Shown: piece after piece, positions 7,822-15,876 of the stretch | How positions within the stretch are numbered: position 1 is the first letter of the stretch | Layout of the letters: every line of letters begins with the position of its first letter | Assembly: GCA_964623265.1 (NCBI GenBank) | Contig: CAZUTK010000057.1 | Location: 1-18,297 of the forward strand | DNA length: 18,297 bases | Source: CAZUTK01 sp964623265 | GTDB lineage: Bacteria > Electryoneota > B3-LCP | Direction: 5' to 3' | The notes under the pieces: generated by a model | Database searches by the model: none | What the model was told of the DNA's origin: nothing | The model's input: only the letters and a program-made list of their open reading frames with translations | Translations under genes and position numbers: made by a program

Positions 7822-7886
7822 AACCAATTTCGTATCACGGGATGAAGAAGAGATTAACCCTTGCAGATAAAAACTGCTGATGAATT

Positions 7887-9434
7887 ATGCCATCGAAGAA
7901 GATTGAAAAACTGCGACAGTTGAAGGCGCAGGCTCTGTTGGGCGGCGGCGAGGATCGGATCGCGTCACAGCACAGCAAGGGCAAGTTGACCGCTCGGGAG
8001 CGAATTGACCTGCTGTGCGATCCGGGCACGTTTCAGGAGGTGGATATGCTGGTGACGCACCGATCCACAGCGTTCGGTCTGGAACGGCAGAAGATACTGG
8101 GGGACGGCGTCGTAACGGGATACGGGAAGATCGGCGGGCGGACGGTTTACATCTTCAGCCAGGATTTCACGACGTTCGGCGGCTCGCTCTCGGAGGCGCA
8201 CGGAGAGAAAATCTGCAAGATTATGGATATGGCGGCGAAAGTGGGGGTGCCCGTGATCGGATTGAATGATTCGGGGGGAGCCCGCGTGCAGGAAGGAGTG
8301 GTTTCGCTGGGGGCGTACGCCGACATTTTCTTGCGGAACACGCTCTATTCCGGGGTGATCCCGCAGATTTCCGCCATCATGGGTCCCTGCGCGGGAGGAG
8401 CCGTCTATTCTCCCGCTATCACAGACTTCACGTTTATGGTGAAGAAGACTTCTTATATGTTCGTCACCGGTCCCAAAGTGGTCAAGACGGTGACGCACGA
8501 AGAAGTGACATCTGAGGAGCTGGGCGGGGCGCTGACCCACGCCACCAAATCTGGCGTGGCGCATTTCGCCTGCGATGGGGAGGCGGATTGCATTCAGAAG
8601 ATTCAGAAGCTGCTGACTTACATTCCGCAGAACAATCTGGAAGATCCTCCGCTGCAGGAATGCAAGGACGACATCTGCCGGGCGGAAAAGGCGCTGGACG
8701 GCATCGTTCCTGACGACCCCAACAAGCCGTACGACATCAAGGACGTCATTCACTGGGTGGTGGATGACGGGGATTTTTTCGAGGTTCACGCCGATTTTGC
8801 GCCCAACATCGTGGTCGGATTTGCACGGCTGGGAGGTCGTTCCGTGGGCATCATTGCCAATCAGCCGGCGCATCTGGCGGGTTGCCTGGACATCAATTCA
8901 TCCAAGAAGGGGGCGCGCTTCATCCGCTTCTGCGACTGCTTCAACATCCCGTTGATCACCTTCGAGGATGTGCCCGGCTTCTTGCCCGGCACGGATCAGG
9001 AATGGGGGGGCATCATCAGTAACGGGGCGAAACTGCTCTACGCCTACTGCGAAGCCACCGTGCCCAAGATCACGGTCATCACGCGCAAGGCGTACGGGGG
9101 GGCGTACGACGTGATGAACAGCAAGCACGTGCGGGGAGATCTGAACTTCGCCTGGCCCACGGCGGAGATCGCGGTGATGGGCGCCAAAGGGGCGGTGGAG
9201 ATCATCTTTCACAAGGAGATTCAAGAAGCGGAAGATCCGGAGGCGATGGAGAAGAAAAAGATCGCTGAATTCGAAGAGAAGTTCGCCAACCCCTACACCG
9301 CCGCCGAACGCGGCTATGTGGACGACGTCATCGAACCGTCCCAGACGCGCTATAAGTTGATCACGGCGTTGGAGCTGCTGCGCAATAAAGTGGATCAGAA
9401 CCCGCGCAAAAAGCACGGCAATATACCGTTATAA
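7887..9434 (+). CDS. Acyl-CoA carboxylase carboxyltransferase subunit (propionyl-CoA carboxylase beta / MmdA type)
   Basis: A 515-residue carboxyltransferase that moves CO2 between biotin and an acyl-CoA, in propionyl-CoA carboxylase, or as the alpha subunit of methylmalonyl-CoA decarboxylase. Two crotonase-like halves are present. The N-half has KLTARERIDLLCDPGTF (33-49), the acyl-CoA oxyanion motif DSGGARVQEGV (128-138) and IMGPCAGGAVYSPAITDF (164-181). The C-half has ANQPAHLAGCLDINSSKK (324-341), DVPGFLPGTDQEWGGII (361-377) and the biotin-side motif RKAYGGAYDVM (400-410). Asp408 sits where propionyl-CoA-specific enzymes have Asp. Length is normal. No biotin carboxylase, biotin carrier or decarboxylase beta subunit gene is nearby, so the choice between carboxylase and decarboxylase is open. 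There is no clear ribosome binding site before ATG 7887. Family very sure. Confidence 0.93.
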   Translation: MPSKKIEKLRQLKAQALLGGGEDRIASQHSKGKLTARERIDLLCDPGTFQEVDMLVTHRSTAFGLERQKILGDGVVTGYGKIGGRTVYIFSQDFTTFGGSLSEAHGEKICKIMDMAAKVGVPVIGLNDSGGARVQEGVVSLGAYADIFLRNTLYSGVIPQISAIMGPCAGGAVYSPAITDFTFMVKKTSYMFVTGPKVVKTVTHEEVTSEELGGALTHATKSGVAHFACDGEADCIQKIQKLLTYIPQNNLEDPPLQECKDDICRAEKALDGIVPDDPNKPYDIKDVIHWVVDDGDFFEVHADFAPNIVVGFARLGGRSVGIIANQPAHLAGCLDINSSKKGARFIRFCDCFNIPLITFEDVPGFLPGTDQEWGGIISNGAKLLYAYCEATVPKITVITRKAYGGAYDVMNSKHVRGDLNFAWPTAEIAVMGAKGAVEIIFHKEIQEAEDPEAMEKKKIAEFEEKFANPYTAAERGYVDDVIEPSQTRYKLITALELLRNKVDQNPRKKHGNIPL

Positions 9435-9547
9435 CAGAAGGCGCAGGATTGTCAGGCGAAGAAATCGCCGAAACGCGAAAGTTGAGAGCAAGGTTATCCC
9501 GAAAAGAATCCAGGGGTTGGGAAATGCGCAGCGGATTCGCTTCGGGA

Positions 9548-10957
9548 TTACTGTTTCTGCGGGTGGTCAATGGGTGGTTTGCGGTAATAGAGCCATCCTG
9601 CGCTGGAGAGCATCGCCAGGATGGGAATGATGGGGATGCGGAAGCGGGAGTTGATGGAGGGACCGCCGGACAGCGCTACAATGTACAATAGAATCAGCAG
9701 GAGTAAGAGAAGGCTGTGAGTCCAGTGTCTCCCCCGAAGCAAAAAAACGAACAACCGAAGGACTCCGAAGTAAATGAATGCGAGCAGCACCAAAGAGAAA
9801 ATGGTTAAGGGGATCACCGCATGAGCGTATCGCTTTGAGGAGGAAAAGGATTCATCGAAGGATTCACCGAGCACCATCTGCGCTAATTGGTGGATGCCCG
9901 GTCGGATGAACATCCGGACGATGCCCTTCAGATAGATTTTCGCGAAGCGGAACGGGTGCTGCAGGATGATCTTCTCCCCATCCTTCAGCCAGAGTTCGCT
10001 GAGTTGTTCGAAGGTTAAATTCGCGGTTTCAGGGTGCAGCCGCTGATACCCCGTGCCGCGCTTTTCCTTTTTTTCGTATTCGCCGATGCCGAGCCGATTC
10101 TGCGCTTCTTCGATGGAGATGCCGTCCCGATCGGCGATGATCGCCGCACCTTGCCAGAAGAGCGCGTAGAAGCCTTCGATGGAGGTGTACACCGAGCTGC
10201 CCGACATCCGTTCGTTACGCTGCTTCCAAGCTCCGATGAAGAGGATGCTGGGCAGGAGGATCAGCAGTTGGCTGACCAGAATGATGTGCCAACGCCATTT
10301 TTGACGGATGGCAATCCACAGGAAGAAGAGAGCCAGCGGGATGAGCAAATAGTAGCTGATCGGACGCACGGAAGTGGCAGCCGCCAGAGATATCCCGCAG
10401 AGGAGCGACCAGGTGAATTTATGCTGATTTTCGATGGCTTTGATTCCGGAGAATATCAGGAATATCAACAGAAAGGTGAAGAGCGTCTCCGTCATAATTT
10501 TCAGAGTATAAACCAGAGATGCGGTTTCCAGGGAAATGAGCAGAGCTGCTAGGAGAGCCGCACGGATGCCCCAAAGTCTGCGGGCGATGCGATATGAAAT
10601 GTAAATGGTCAGAAGGCTGATGAAAATCTGCACCATCAGGGCCGCCGACCAGCGTTCGCCGAAGATCGAATAGACCGCCGCCAGAAAGGCGGGGTATCCC
10701 GGCGTGCGGTAGGTTTGCGGATCGGTGGGGTCCGCCGCCGTCATAGAGAAGGCGCCGATTCTGTGGACGGCGACGGCGGTATCGTGATAAGCCTTGGTAT
10801 CCCCCCAGGTGAACAAGTCCAGATTCGTGTTCAGGATATTGAGCCATAGTAGGAGCTTAATGCCGAATGAGAATAAAAGGATGGCGCACAGCACGAGGTT
10901 GCTGCGGGATTCTAGCTTCCCAATAAGTGTCTCTGAAATCCAGCGGGGGGCTTTCAT
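9548..10957 (-). CDS. GT39/PMT-like integral membrane glycosyltransferase
   Basis: A 469-residue polytopic protein with about nine to eleven hydrophobic segments. The first (21-40) is followed by an extracytoplasmic loop with the acidic motif WGDTKAYHD (51-59); Asp53 is the expected catalytic residue of GT-C enzymes. Next comes YRTPGYPAFLAAVYSIFG (83-100), the signature of the ArnT/PMT_2 families that transfer a sugar from a polyprenyl-phosphate donor. A soluble loop spans about 246-340, and INSRFRIPIIPILAML (435-450) near the end is also typical. It is convergent with the carboxyltransferase gene, 113 bases apart. A candidate promoter with a perfect TATAAT lies 48 bases upstream of the start, so it can be transcribed apart from the GT2 gene before it. 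The acceptor (protein, lipid A or glycan) cannot be read from the sequence. Confidence 0.83.
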   Translation of the reverse strand: MKAPRWISETLIGKLESRSNLVLCAILLFSFGIKLLLWLNILNTNLDLFTWGDTKAYHDTAVAVHRIGAFSMTAADPTDPQTYRTPGYPAFLAAVYSIFGERWSAALMVQIFISLLTIYISYRIARRLWGIRAALLAALLISLETASLVYTLKIMTETLFTFLLIFLIFSGIKAIENQHKFTWSLLCGISLAAATSVRPISYYLLIPLALFFLWIAIRQKWRWHIILVSQLLILLPSILFIGAWKQRNERMSGSSVYTSIEGFYALFWQGAAIIADRDGISIEEAQNRLGIGEYEKKEKRGTGYQRLHPETANLTFEQLSELWLKDGEKIILQHPFRFAKIYLKGIVRMFIRPGIHQLAQMVLGESFDESFSSSKRYAHAVIPLTIFSLVLLAFIYFGVLRLFVFLLRGRHWTHSLLLLLLILLYIVALSGGPSINSRFRIPIIPILAMLSSAGWLYYRKPPIDHPQKQ

Positions 10958-11296
10958 AAATGCAAATTGATTGGTGAAGCGGCTACTGCTATTTTTATTA
11001 ACAGATTATACCGATCCGGGACCTGATTCCTAAAGACTTCGGGGTAGTCAACCAGATATCACGATGTACAGATTCACAGGGATCAAATCGCAGCGGGCAT
11101 TAATGTGATGTGGCGAGCAGGGATGGTGTGTGAGCTATGCCAGCGTGGCGGTGTTGCAGCAAGTCACGGTGGGAATCATTCCATTTCAGCCGCCTGCAGA
11201 ACATGATGAATCGCCTTCGCACATCATTTTCAAACAGGTGCAGAAAGATATGAAAATTTTGGGCGCAAAGCAATTCCAGAGTGGAGATTTTTTTAT
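10958..11296. other. 339-base gap between the two glycosyltransferase genes
   Basis: Contains the candidate promoter at 11005-11033 near its GT39 end. The remainder has only short open frames on both strands (66 residues on minus from a TTG, 85 residues on plus running into the GT2 gene), neither with a ribosome binding site or a recognisable motif. No tRNA, strong hairpin or repeat was seen. The minus-strand frame is rich in Arg, His and Leu and looks like noncoding or decayed sequence. Confidence 0.5.
11005..11033 (-). promoter_or_regulatory. Candidate sigma-70 promoter of the GT39-like gene
   Basis: On the minus strand a perfect -10 box TATAAT (11010-11005) follows a weak -35 TTAGGA (11033-11028) with 17 bases between. 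The transcript would begin near 10998, leaving a leader of about 40 bases before ATG 10957. No Shine-Dalgarno sequence is seen in that leader. Confidence 0.45.
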
Positions 11297-11989
11297 TCAA
11301 AGCAGGTTATATTTTACGATGCACCACAGCGCCCAGAGCCCATCCCGCCAGCCGACTTTTTTGCCTTCGCGGTACGTTCGACCGTAATAGGAAATGGGCA
11401 CTTCATAGATGCGCCAGTTGCCACGCGCCACCTTGGCGGTGATTTCGGGTTCGATGCCGAAGTGATTTTCCTGCAATTTCAGGGAATTGAGGACTTCCCG
11501 CCGCATAATTTTATAGCAGACTTCCATATCGGTCAGATTTAGATTCGTGAAGATGTTGCTCAGGGTCGTCAAGAGGCGATTCCCCACGCTGTGCCAAAAG
11601 TACAGCACGCGGTGAGGTCCGCTGCTCAGGAAGCGGCTGCCGAAGACCACATCCGCATAACCTTGCCGGATCGGTTCGAGCAGTTTGGGGATTTCGTGCG
11701 GATCGTATTCGAGATCCGCGTCCTGCACCACAGCAACGTCTCCGGTTACGGCGGCGAAGCCGGTGCGGATGGCGGCTCCTTTGCCGCGGTTTCGGTCGTG
11801 GTACAGCGCGCGCAGTCGGTCATCGAGAGTCAGCAGGGCTTTTAATTCTTCGCGGCTGCCGTCGGTGGAACCGTCATCCACCAGGATGATTTCGAGATCG
11901 CATTGGTAATCCACCGAGAGAACCCGCCGGACGAGAGCGGCGAGTGTCGCCTTCTCATTGTAGATCGGGATGATGATGGACAGTTTCAT
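11297..11989 (-). CDS. GT2 glycosyltransferase, DPM1-like (polyprenyl-phosphate sugar synthase type)
   Basis: A 230-residue soluble GT-A enzyme. The N-terminal strand MKLSIIIPIYNEKATLAALV is the classic GT2 nucleotide-sugar-binding start. LVDDGSTDGS (36-45), NRGKGAAIRTGF (67-78) and the metal-binding DXD-type motif QDADLEYDP (89-97) follow, with VFGSRFL and the TDMEVCYKIMRREVL acceptor region further on. It has no C-terminal membrane helices, like the catalytic form of dolichyl-phosphate mannose synthases. It probably loads a hexose from a nucleotide sugar onto a polyprenyl phosphate at the cytoplasmic face. The GT39-like protein encoded downstream on the same strand is a plausible user of that donor. 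It begins 55 bases after the DAACS symporter stop and so may belong to the same transcript. The sugar is unknown. Confidence 0.9.
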   Translation of the reverse strand: MKLSIIIPIYNEKATLAALVRRVLSVDYQCDLEIILVDDGSTDGSREELKALLTLDDRLRALYHDRNRGKGAAIRTGFAAVTGDVAVVQDADLEYDPHEIPKLLEPIRQGYADVVFGSRFLSSGPHRVLYFWHSVGNRLLTTLSNIFTNLNLTDMEVCYKIMRREVLNSLKLQENHFGIEPEITAKVARGNWRIYEVPISYYGRTYREGKKVGWRDGLWALWCIVKYNLL

Positions 11990-12044
11990 AGATTATCCGG
12001 GATGAATGTGGATTGAAGCAGACCCCCTTCATAGAAGCAGTGCG

Positions 12045-13280
12045 TCATATAAGGTTTGTTAAGATCCCCGTTTCCCCTTCGCTTCGGGCGATGATGGCGG
12101 CGCCGCAGGAATCCGACCAGACGTTGACCGTTGTCCGGCACATATCCAGCAGCCGATCCACCGTTAGGATTAAGCCGATTCCTTCCAGAGGCAGTCCCAC
12201 CGCTTTCAGCACGATGGTCATCATCACCAAACCCGCCATCGGGATGCCAGCCGCTCCGATGGATGCCAATAGGGCAGTGAACGCGACCATCGCCTGTTCG
12301 GTGAAGGTCAATTCGATCCCATACGCCTGGGCGATGAAGATGACCGCCACGCATTCGTAGAGGGCGGTGCCGTCCATATTGATGGTGGCGCCCAACGGCA
12401 GGACGAAGCTGGTGGTGCGGTTGGAGATGCCGGCGCGGTCTTCGGCGGATTCGATGGTCAGCGGCAACGTGGCGGAAGAGGAGCTGGTGGAGAACGCCGT
12501 CAGCAGAGCGGGCGACATCGCCTGCGCGTATCGGAATGGGTTGATTTTGCCGAAGATTCTCACCAGCAGGGGCAAGGTGATGCCCCCGTGAAGGATTAAA
12601 CCGATCAGCACGGTCAGGAAGTAGATGCCCAGCGATTTGAACGGTTCGAATCCGGTGGTCGCCACGATGCGGGCGATCAAGCCGAAGATCCCCAGAGGCG
12701 TGAAGGCGATGACGAAGCGGGTCAGCTTCATCATCACCTCGAATCCGGCTTCGAACAGTCCTTGGAGAGAGTCCCGCTTTTTTCCTTCCAGCTGGGTCAG
12801 AAAGATGCCGAAGAGGATGCAGAAGACGATGACGGGCAGGATGTCCGCCTGGGCGATGGATTCGAATGGGTTGGTGGGAATCATACGCAAAAGGATGTCC
12901 CAGAGGCTTTGATCAGCGGCTTTGACTCCTTCCGGGGCATTCACCAATCCGAGATCCGCTCCGACTCCGGGTTTGATCAGGTTGACCAGGATCTGACCGG
13001 TCCAGATCGCCAGCATGCTGGTGGTGATGTAATACGCCAGCGTCTTCGCCCCCATGCGACCCAATCCCTTGATTTCCCCGACGCCAGCGACGCCGGAGAC
13101 GATGGAAGTGATGATCAAGGGGACGATGATCATCTTCAGCAAGCGCAGGAAAAACTCCGCCAGCGGGTCGGCGAGCGGCAGGATGCTCTGACCCCAGATC
13201 CAGCCGGACAGCACGCCCAGCAGCATAGCGATGAAGATCTGCCAGGTGAGGTTGATTTTCCGCAGCGGGGCGAAGTTCAT
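12045..13280 (-). CDS. Dicarboxylate/amino acid:cation symporter (DAACS; glutamate/aspartate type)
   Basis: A 411-residue inner-membrane transporter of the GltP/GltPh family that takes up acidic amino acids or C4-dicarboxylates with Na+ or H+. Family marks are the Ser-rich hairpin tip STSSSSATLP (264-273), the cation-site motif LGATINMDGTALYE (296-309) and the last core helix DRLLDMCRTTVNVWSD (375-390). In that helix Asp379, Arg382 and Asn386 match GltPh Asp394, Arg397 and Asn401: the Asp binds the substrate amino group and the Arg the side-chain carboxylate, so glutamate or aspartate is likelier than a neutral amino acid or plain dicarboxylate. The start ATG shares one base with the stop of the preceding gene (TGATG) and has no ribosome binding site of its own, indicating translational coupling. 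Very sure of the family. Confidence 0.94.
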   Translation of the reverse strand: MNFAPLRKINLTWQIFIAMLLGVLSGWIWGQSILPLADPLAEFFLRLLKMIIVPLIITSIVSGVAGVGEIKGLGRMGAKTLAYYITTSMLAIWTGQILVNLIKPGVGADLGLVNAPEGVKAADQSLWDILLRMIPTNPFESIAQADILPVIVFCILFGIFLTQLEGKKRDSLQGLFEAGFEVMMKLTRFVIAFTPLGIFGLIARIVATTGFEPFKSLGIYFLTVLIGLILHGGITLPLLVRIFGKINPFRYAQAMSPALLTAFSTSSSSATLPLTIESAEDRAGISNRTTSFVLPLGATINMDGTALYECVAVIFIAQAYGIELTFTEQAMVAFTALLASIGAAGIPMAGLVMMTIVLKAVGLPLEGIGLILTVDRLLDMCRTTVNVWSDSCGAAIIARSEGETGILTNLI

Positions 13281-14239
13281 CAGGGTTGATTTTCTTTCTT
13301 TTCCACTTTCTTGAAGCCCGCCGGGATTTCATAGACGTCGGCGGAGGTGGCGCCGGAGGCGGCTTCGATCAGCTCCCGGGTCAATGTGTATTTGATTTTC
13401 TCTACGTACTGGGGCGTTTCCTCCTGCGGTTTCTTCTTTTTACCGAAGGGGAGTTTGCCCATCAGCTCTTCCTTGGCGGCTTCACCGACGACTTTCCCGA
13501 CGGAGGGTCCGGCCGGCTGCCTTCTCTTGATCTCGATAAACGTCGTCACCGGTTCACCCGGGGCTTTTTGAGCCTCCTGCAAAAGCTTCTCTACATTTCG
13601 CTGGTAAAGAGAGGCGGCGGAGGTCAGCCCCGGATTCAATGCCGACAGGTCCAAGCCGATCGCCTGCAGATAGGCGGTGTGGTAGTCTTGAATTTCCTTG
13701 AAGCCGGTGACTTCGGGGCAGTTCCAGCTGTCGTACGTGATCCAGACCTTATCCTGCGGATCCTGCCGGTGGACGCCAGTCGCCACGATCTTGACGTTGC
13801 GGCAGATGAAGCCGTTGACGGTTTTCTCGCCTGGATCCGATTTCACCTCGGTGCTCCAGTCGTACAGGTCTTCCGGCACTTCGGCGGTATCTTCTTCTTC
13901 GCCTTCTTCCATCTCGGTTAAGCCTTTCTGGATCATCCGGCGGAACTCTTCAAAAGTCATCTCCGTGTACGTCTTCTTCTTGAAATCCAAAGACCAGATG
14001 ACTTGTTTGTCCAGACGGGTGATGGTGCCGGTCGGGGTCGGTTTGCCGCCGGTCAGGGTTTTCATCATGCCGGACGTCCAGGTCGTCGTCTCCTCCGCCG
14101 CATGCCGATCGGCGGCGAAATACTCGGTGGAAACGCTCTCATAGGAGTTGATGATTTTTCCCGTGGTCTTGTACTTGCGGGTCACGTCCGCTTGAGCGGC
14201 GGAAGCCGCCAGCAGGAAGAAGATCAAAAGCCAGACCAT
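13280..14239 (-). CDS. Secreted/periplasmic protein of unknown function (DUF4412-like appearance)
   Basis: A 319-residue protein without a firm family. A clean signal peptide is present: MVWLLIFFLLAASAAQA, cleaved before Asp18. The mature part starts with strands alternating charged and hydrophobic residues, then TRLDKQVIWSLDFKKKTYTEMTFEEFRRM (74-102). This 'sulfur-free readout' pattern of a bound state, tested by a value and a '.Y.EM...E' segment, is like DUF4412-type periplasmic proteins, but this is an impression. An acidic stretch EEGEEED (111-117) and a basic patch GKKKK (266-270) flank the central domain. Two cysteines, 146 and 174, could form a disulfide. The start at 14239 is chosen because AGGAG lies 6 bases upstream and the signal peptide begins there; the frame opens further upstream. 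It lies between two amino acid symporters and is coupled to the second. Confidence 0.8.
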   Translation of the reverse strand: MVWLLIFFLLAASAAQADVTRKYKTTGKIINSYESVSTEYFAADRHAAEETTTWTSGMMKTLTGGKPTPTGTITRLDKQVIWSLDFKKKTYTEMTFEEFRRMIQKGLTEMEEGEEEDTAEVPEDLYDWSTEVKSDPGEKTVNGFICRNVKIVATGVHRQDPQDKVWITYDSWNCPEVTGFKEIQDYHTAYLQAIGLDLSALNPGLTSAASLYQRNVEKLLQEAQKAPGEPVTTFIEIKRRQPAGPSVGKVVGEAAKEELMGKLPFGKKKKPQEETPQYVEKIKYTLTRELIEAASGATSADVYEIPAGFKKVEKKENQP

Positions 14240-14245
14240 AGTGCT

Positions 14246-14250
14246 CTCCT
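14246..14250 (-). promoter_or_regulatory. Ribosome binding site deciding the start of the secreted unknown protein
   Basis: AGGAG on the minus strand, 6 bases before ATG 14239. It supports this start over the ATG at 14287, which would put 16 polar residues ahead of the signal peptide. Confidence 0.7.
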
Positions 14251-14359
14251 TTCTTTCAAGGATGATTTCACGGCATCCGTTCGGCATATCGCGGATTCGC
14301 CTATTCGTGAAGGCGGACGAAGAGAAACGGAATTATGCTTGCATAAATGATCGGGATAT

Positions 14360-15703
14360 CTACATTGTCTCGTCTTCGAGTTTCCCGGACCAGAGGATGT
14401 TTCTGGTTTCCGCGGCGACGACGCCGGAAAGCGCCAGCAATGAGACGAGATTGGGGATCGCCATCAGCCCGTTGGCGATATCCGCGAAAGCCCAGACCGC
14501 CGGCAGGGAGAGGACGGCGCCCGCCATCACCGCGGCGATCCACAACCAGCGATAGGGTTTGATGCTGTTCGAGCCGAAGAGATATTCGGCGGCTTTTTCT
14601 CCGTAATAGGACCAGCCCAGCAGGGTGGAGAAGACGAAGGTCAGCAAACCGAAGGTGAGCAGGATGGGTCCTACGACCGGAATATCGCCGAAAGCGGTTT
14701 TCGTCAAGGCTGCGCCTTGATACCCGTGAGACCATTCGCCGGAATTGACCAGCACCAGCCCCGTCATCGCGCAGACGACGACGGTATCCCAGAAGGTTCC
14801 GGTGGCGGAGACCAGAGCCTGCCGCACGGGATTTTTCGTCTGTGCCGCCGCAGCGACGATGGGGGCGCTGCCCAGGCCGGATTCGTTGGAGAACAACCCC
14901 CGAGCGATGCCGAAGCGGATCGTTTCCCGCACGCCCGCTCCCAGGAAACCGCCGGCGGCGGCATAGCCTGTGAAGGCGCTCTGAAAGATGATGGTAAGGG
15001 AATCGGGAAGGGCGTGGGCGTTGACGAGGAGCAGATAGATGCAGCCTAATACGTAAAACGTCGCCATAAAGGGCACCAGCCGAGCGCAGACGCCGGCGAT
15101 GCTGCGGATGCCGCCCAGGATGACGACACCCACTAAAAGCGTCATCACCCCGCCGGTAATCCAGGGGGAGATGCGAAAGGTTTCCTGCACGAGCGAAGAG
15201 ATGGAGTTAGATTGCACCATGCAGCCGATGCCGAACGCGGCGACCGCCGTCAGGGCGGCGAAGACCATCCCCAGCCAGCGAGCTTTCAAGCCCCGTTCGA
15301 GGACGTACATCGGGCCGCCCGCCATTTCGCCTTGGCGGTTGGTGATGCGGTATTTCACCGCGAGGACGGCTTCGGCGTATTTCGTGGCGATGCCGAAAAC
15401 GCCGGTCAACCACATCCAGAGCACGGCTCCGGGGCCCCCCGCCGATATCGCGGTCGCCACGCCCACGATATTTCCAGTCCCGATGGTGGCGGCAAGCGCG
15501 GTCGTCAGCGCGCTGAAATGGCTGATATCTCCGCTGCCTTCTCGCTTGCGCTGGAAGGAGAGCCGGATCGCTGTGCCGATGTATCGTTGGATGAAGCGAA
15601 GACGCAGGGTTAAATAGAGATGCGTGCCGAAGAGGAGAATCAGCAGGGGCGGACCCCAGACCACGTTGCTAATGGAATTGAGGAACTGTTCGAATGCCTG
15701 CAT
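14360..15703 (-). CDS. Alanine/glycine:cation symporter family protein (AGCS)
   Basis: A 447-residue polytopic transporter of the AGCS (AlsT/DagA) family, importing alanine or glycine with Na+ (or H+). Family motifs are plain: WGPPLLILLFGTHLYLTLRL (16-35), LTTALAATIGTGNIVGVATA (66-85), GGPGAVLWMWLTGVFG (89-104), EMAGGPMYVLERGL (126-139), RGLFSNESGLGSAPIVAAAA (268-287) and FWDTVVVCAMTGLVL (304-318). Length is normal. The start at 15703 (MQAFEQFLNSISNVVWG) matches the usual family N-terminus; the ATG at 15751 would add 16 polar residues and lies upstream of the transcription start predicted from the promoter at 15752-15780. No ribosome binding site is visible at either. It heads the minus-strand series and is divergent from the aminotransferase gene. 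Confidence 0.94.
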   Translation of the reverse strand: MQAFEQFLNSISNVVWGPPLLILLFGTHLYLTLRLRFIQRYIGTAIRLSFQRKREGSGDISHFSALTTALAATIGTGNIVGVATAISAGGPGAVLWMWLTGVFGIATKYAEAVLAVKYRITNRQGEMAGGPMYVLERGLKARWLGMVFAALTAVAAFGIGCMVQSNSISSLVQETFRISPWITGGVMTLLVGVVILGGIRSIAGVCARLVPFMATFYVLGCIYLLLVNAHALPDSLTIIFQSAFTGYAAAGGFLGAGVRETIRFGIARGLFSNESGLGSAPIVAAAAQTKNPVRQALVSATGTFWDTVVVCAMTGLVLVNSGEWSHGYQGAALTKTAFGDIPVVGPILLTFGLLTFVFSTLLGWSYYGEKAAEYLFGSNSIKPYRWLWIAAVMAGAVLSLPAVWAFADIANGLMAIPNLVSLLALSGVVAAETRNILWSGKLEDETM

Positions 15704-15751
15704 AAGCGTTCGATTAGAGCGCCGAGGTGACGGGTTGCGAAATTGGATCAT

Positions 15752-15780
15752 AATTTAATTCGAGAATGCCCATCTTTCAA
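15752..15780 (-). promoter_or_regulatory. Candidate sigma-70 promoter of the AGCS symporter gene
   Basis: On the minus strand TTGAAA (15780-15775) and TAAATT (15757-15752) are 17 bases apart, matching 5 of 6 and 4 of 6 consensus bases. The start of transcription would be near 15745, about 42 bases before ATG 15703. Confidence 0.4.
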
Positions 15781-15799
15781 ACGGAAAAGCGGCTAAATG

Positions 15800-15836
15800 C
15801 TGTGAAAAGGCGGCCAAGGGCATCTCTCTTTCACAG
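15800..15836. repeat. Inverted repeat in the divergent intergenic region
   Basis: CTGTGAAA (15800-15807) and TTTCACAG (15829-15836) are perfect 8-base inverted copies separated by 21 bases. Placed between the two divergent promoters, the pair could be operator half-sites or a weak RNA hairpin. Which regulator would bind is not known. Confidence 0.4.
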
Positions 15837-15876
15837 TGCTGGGGATCCCTATTGCCTCGCAGGGATTCCAAGAAAC

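Noticed and set aside
7880..7906. Eight-codon open frame overlapping the start of the carboxyltransferase (leader peptide)
   Set aside because: No ribosome binding site and no regulatory codon run; short frames like this arise by chance.
7965..8873. 302-residue minus-strand open frame opposite the carboxyltransferase
   Set aside because: Antisense shadow of a highly conserved gene; Arg- and His-rich composition and no family motif.
9455..9469. Hairpin GGCGA/TCGCC between the convergent carboxyltransferase and GT39-like genes
   Set aside because: Only five base pairs and no T-run on either strand; not enough to call a terminator. The 113-base gap holds nothing else clear.
11100..11300. 66-residue minus-strand frame starting with TTG and overlapping the GT2 stop
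   Set aside because: No ribosome binding site, no recognisable motif, and composition unlike the neighbouring proteins; kept only as part of the gap description.
15801..15835. CRP-type site (TGTGA ... TCACA)
   Set aside because: The halves are 25 bases apart, while a CRP site needs 6; it is only listed as a general inverted repeat.
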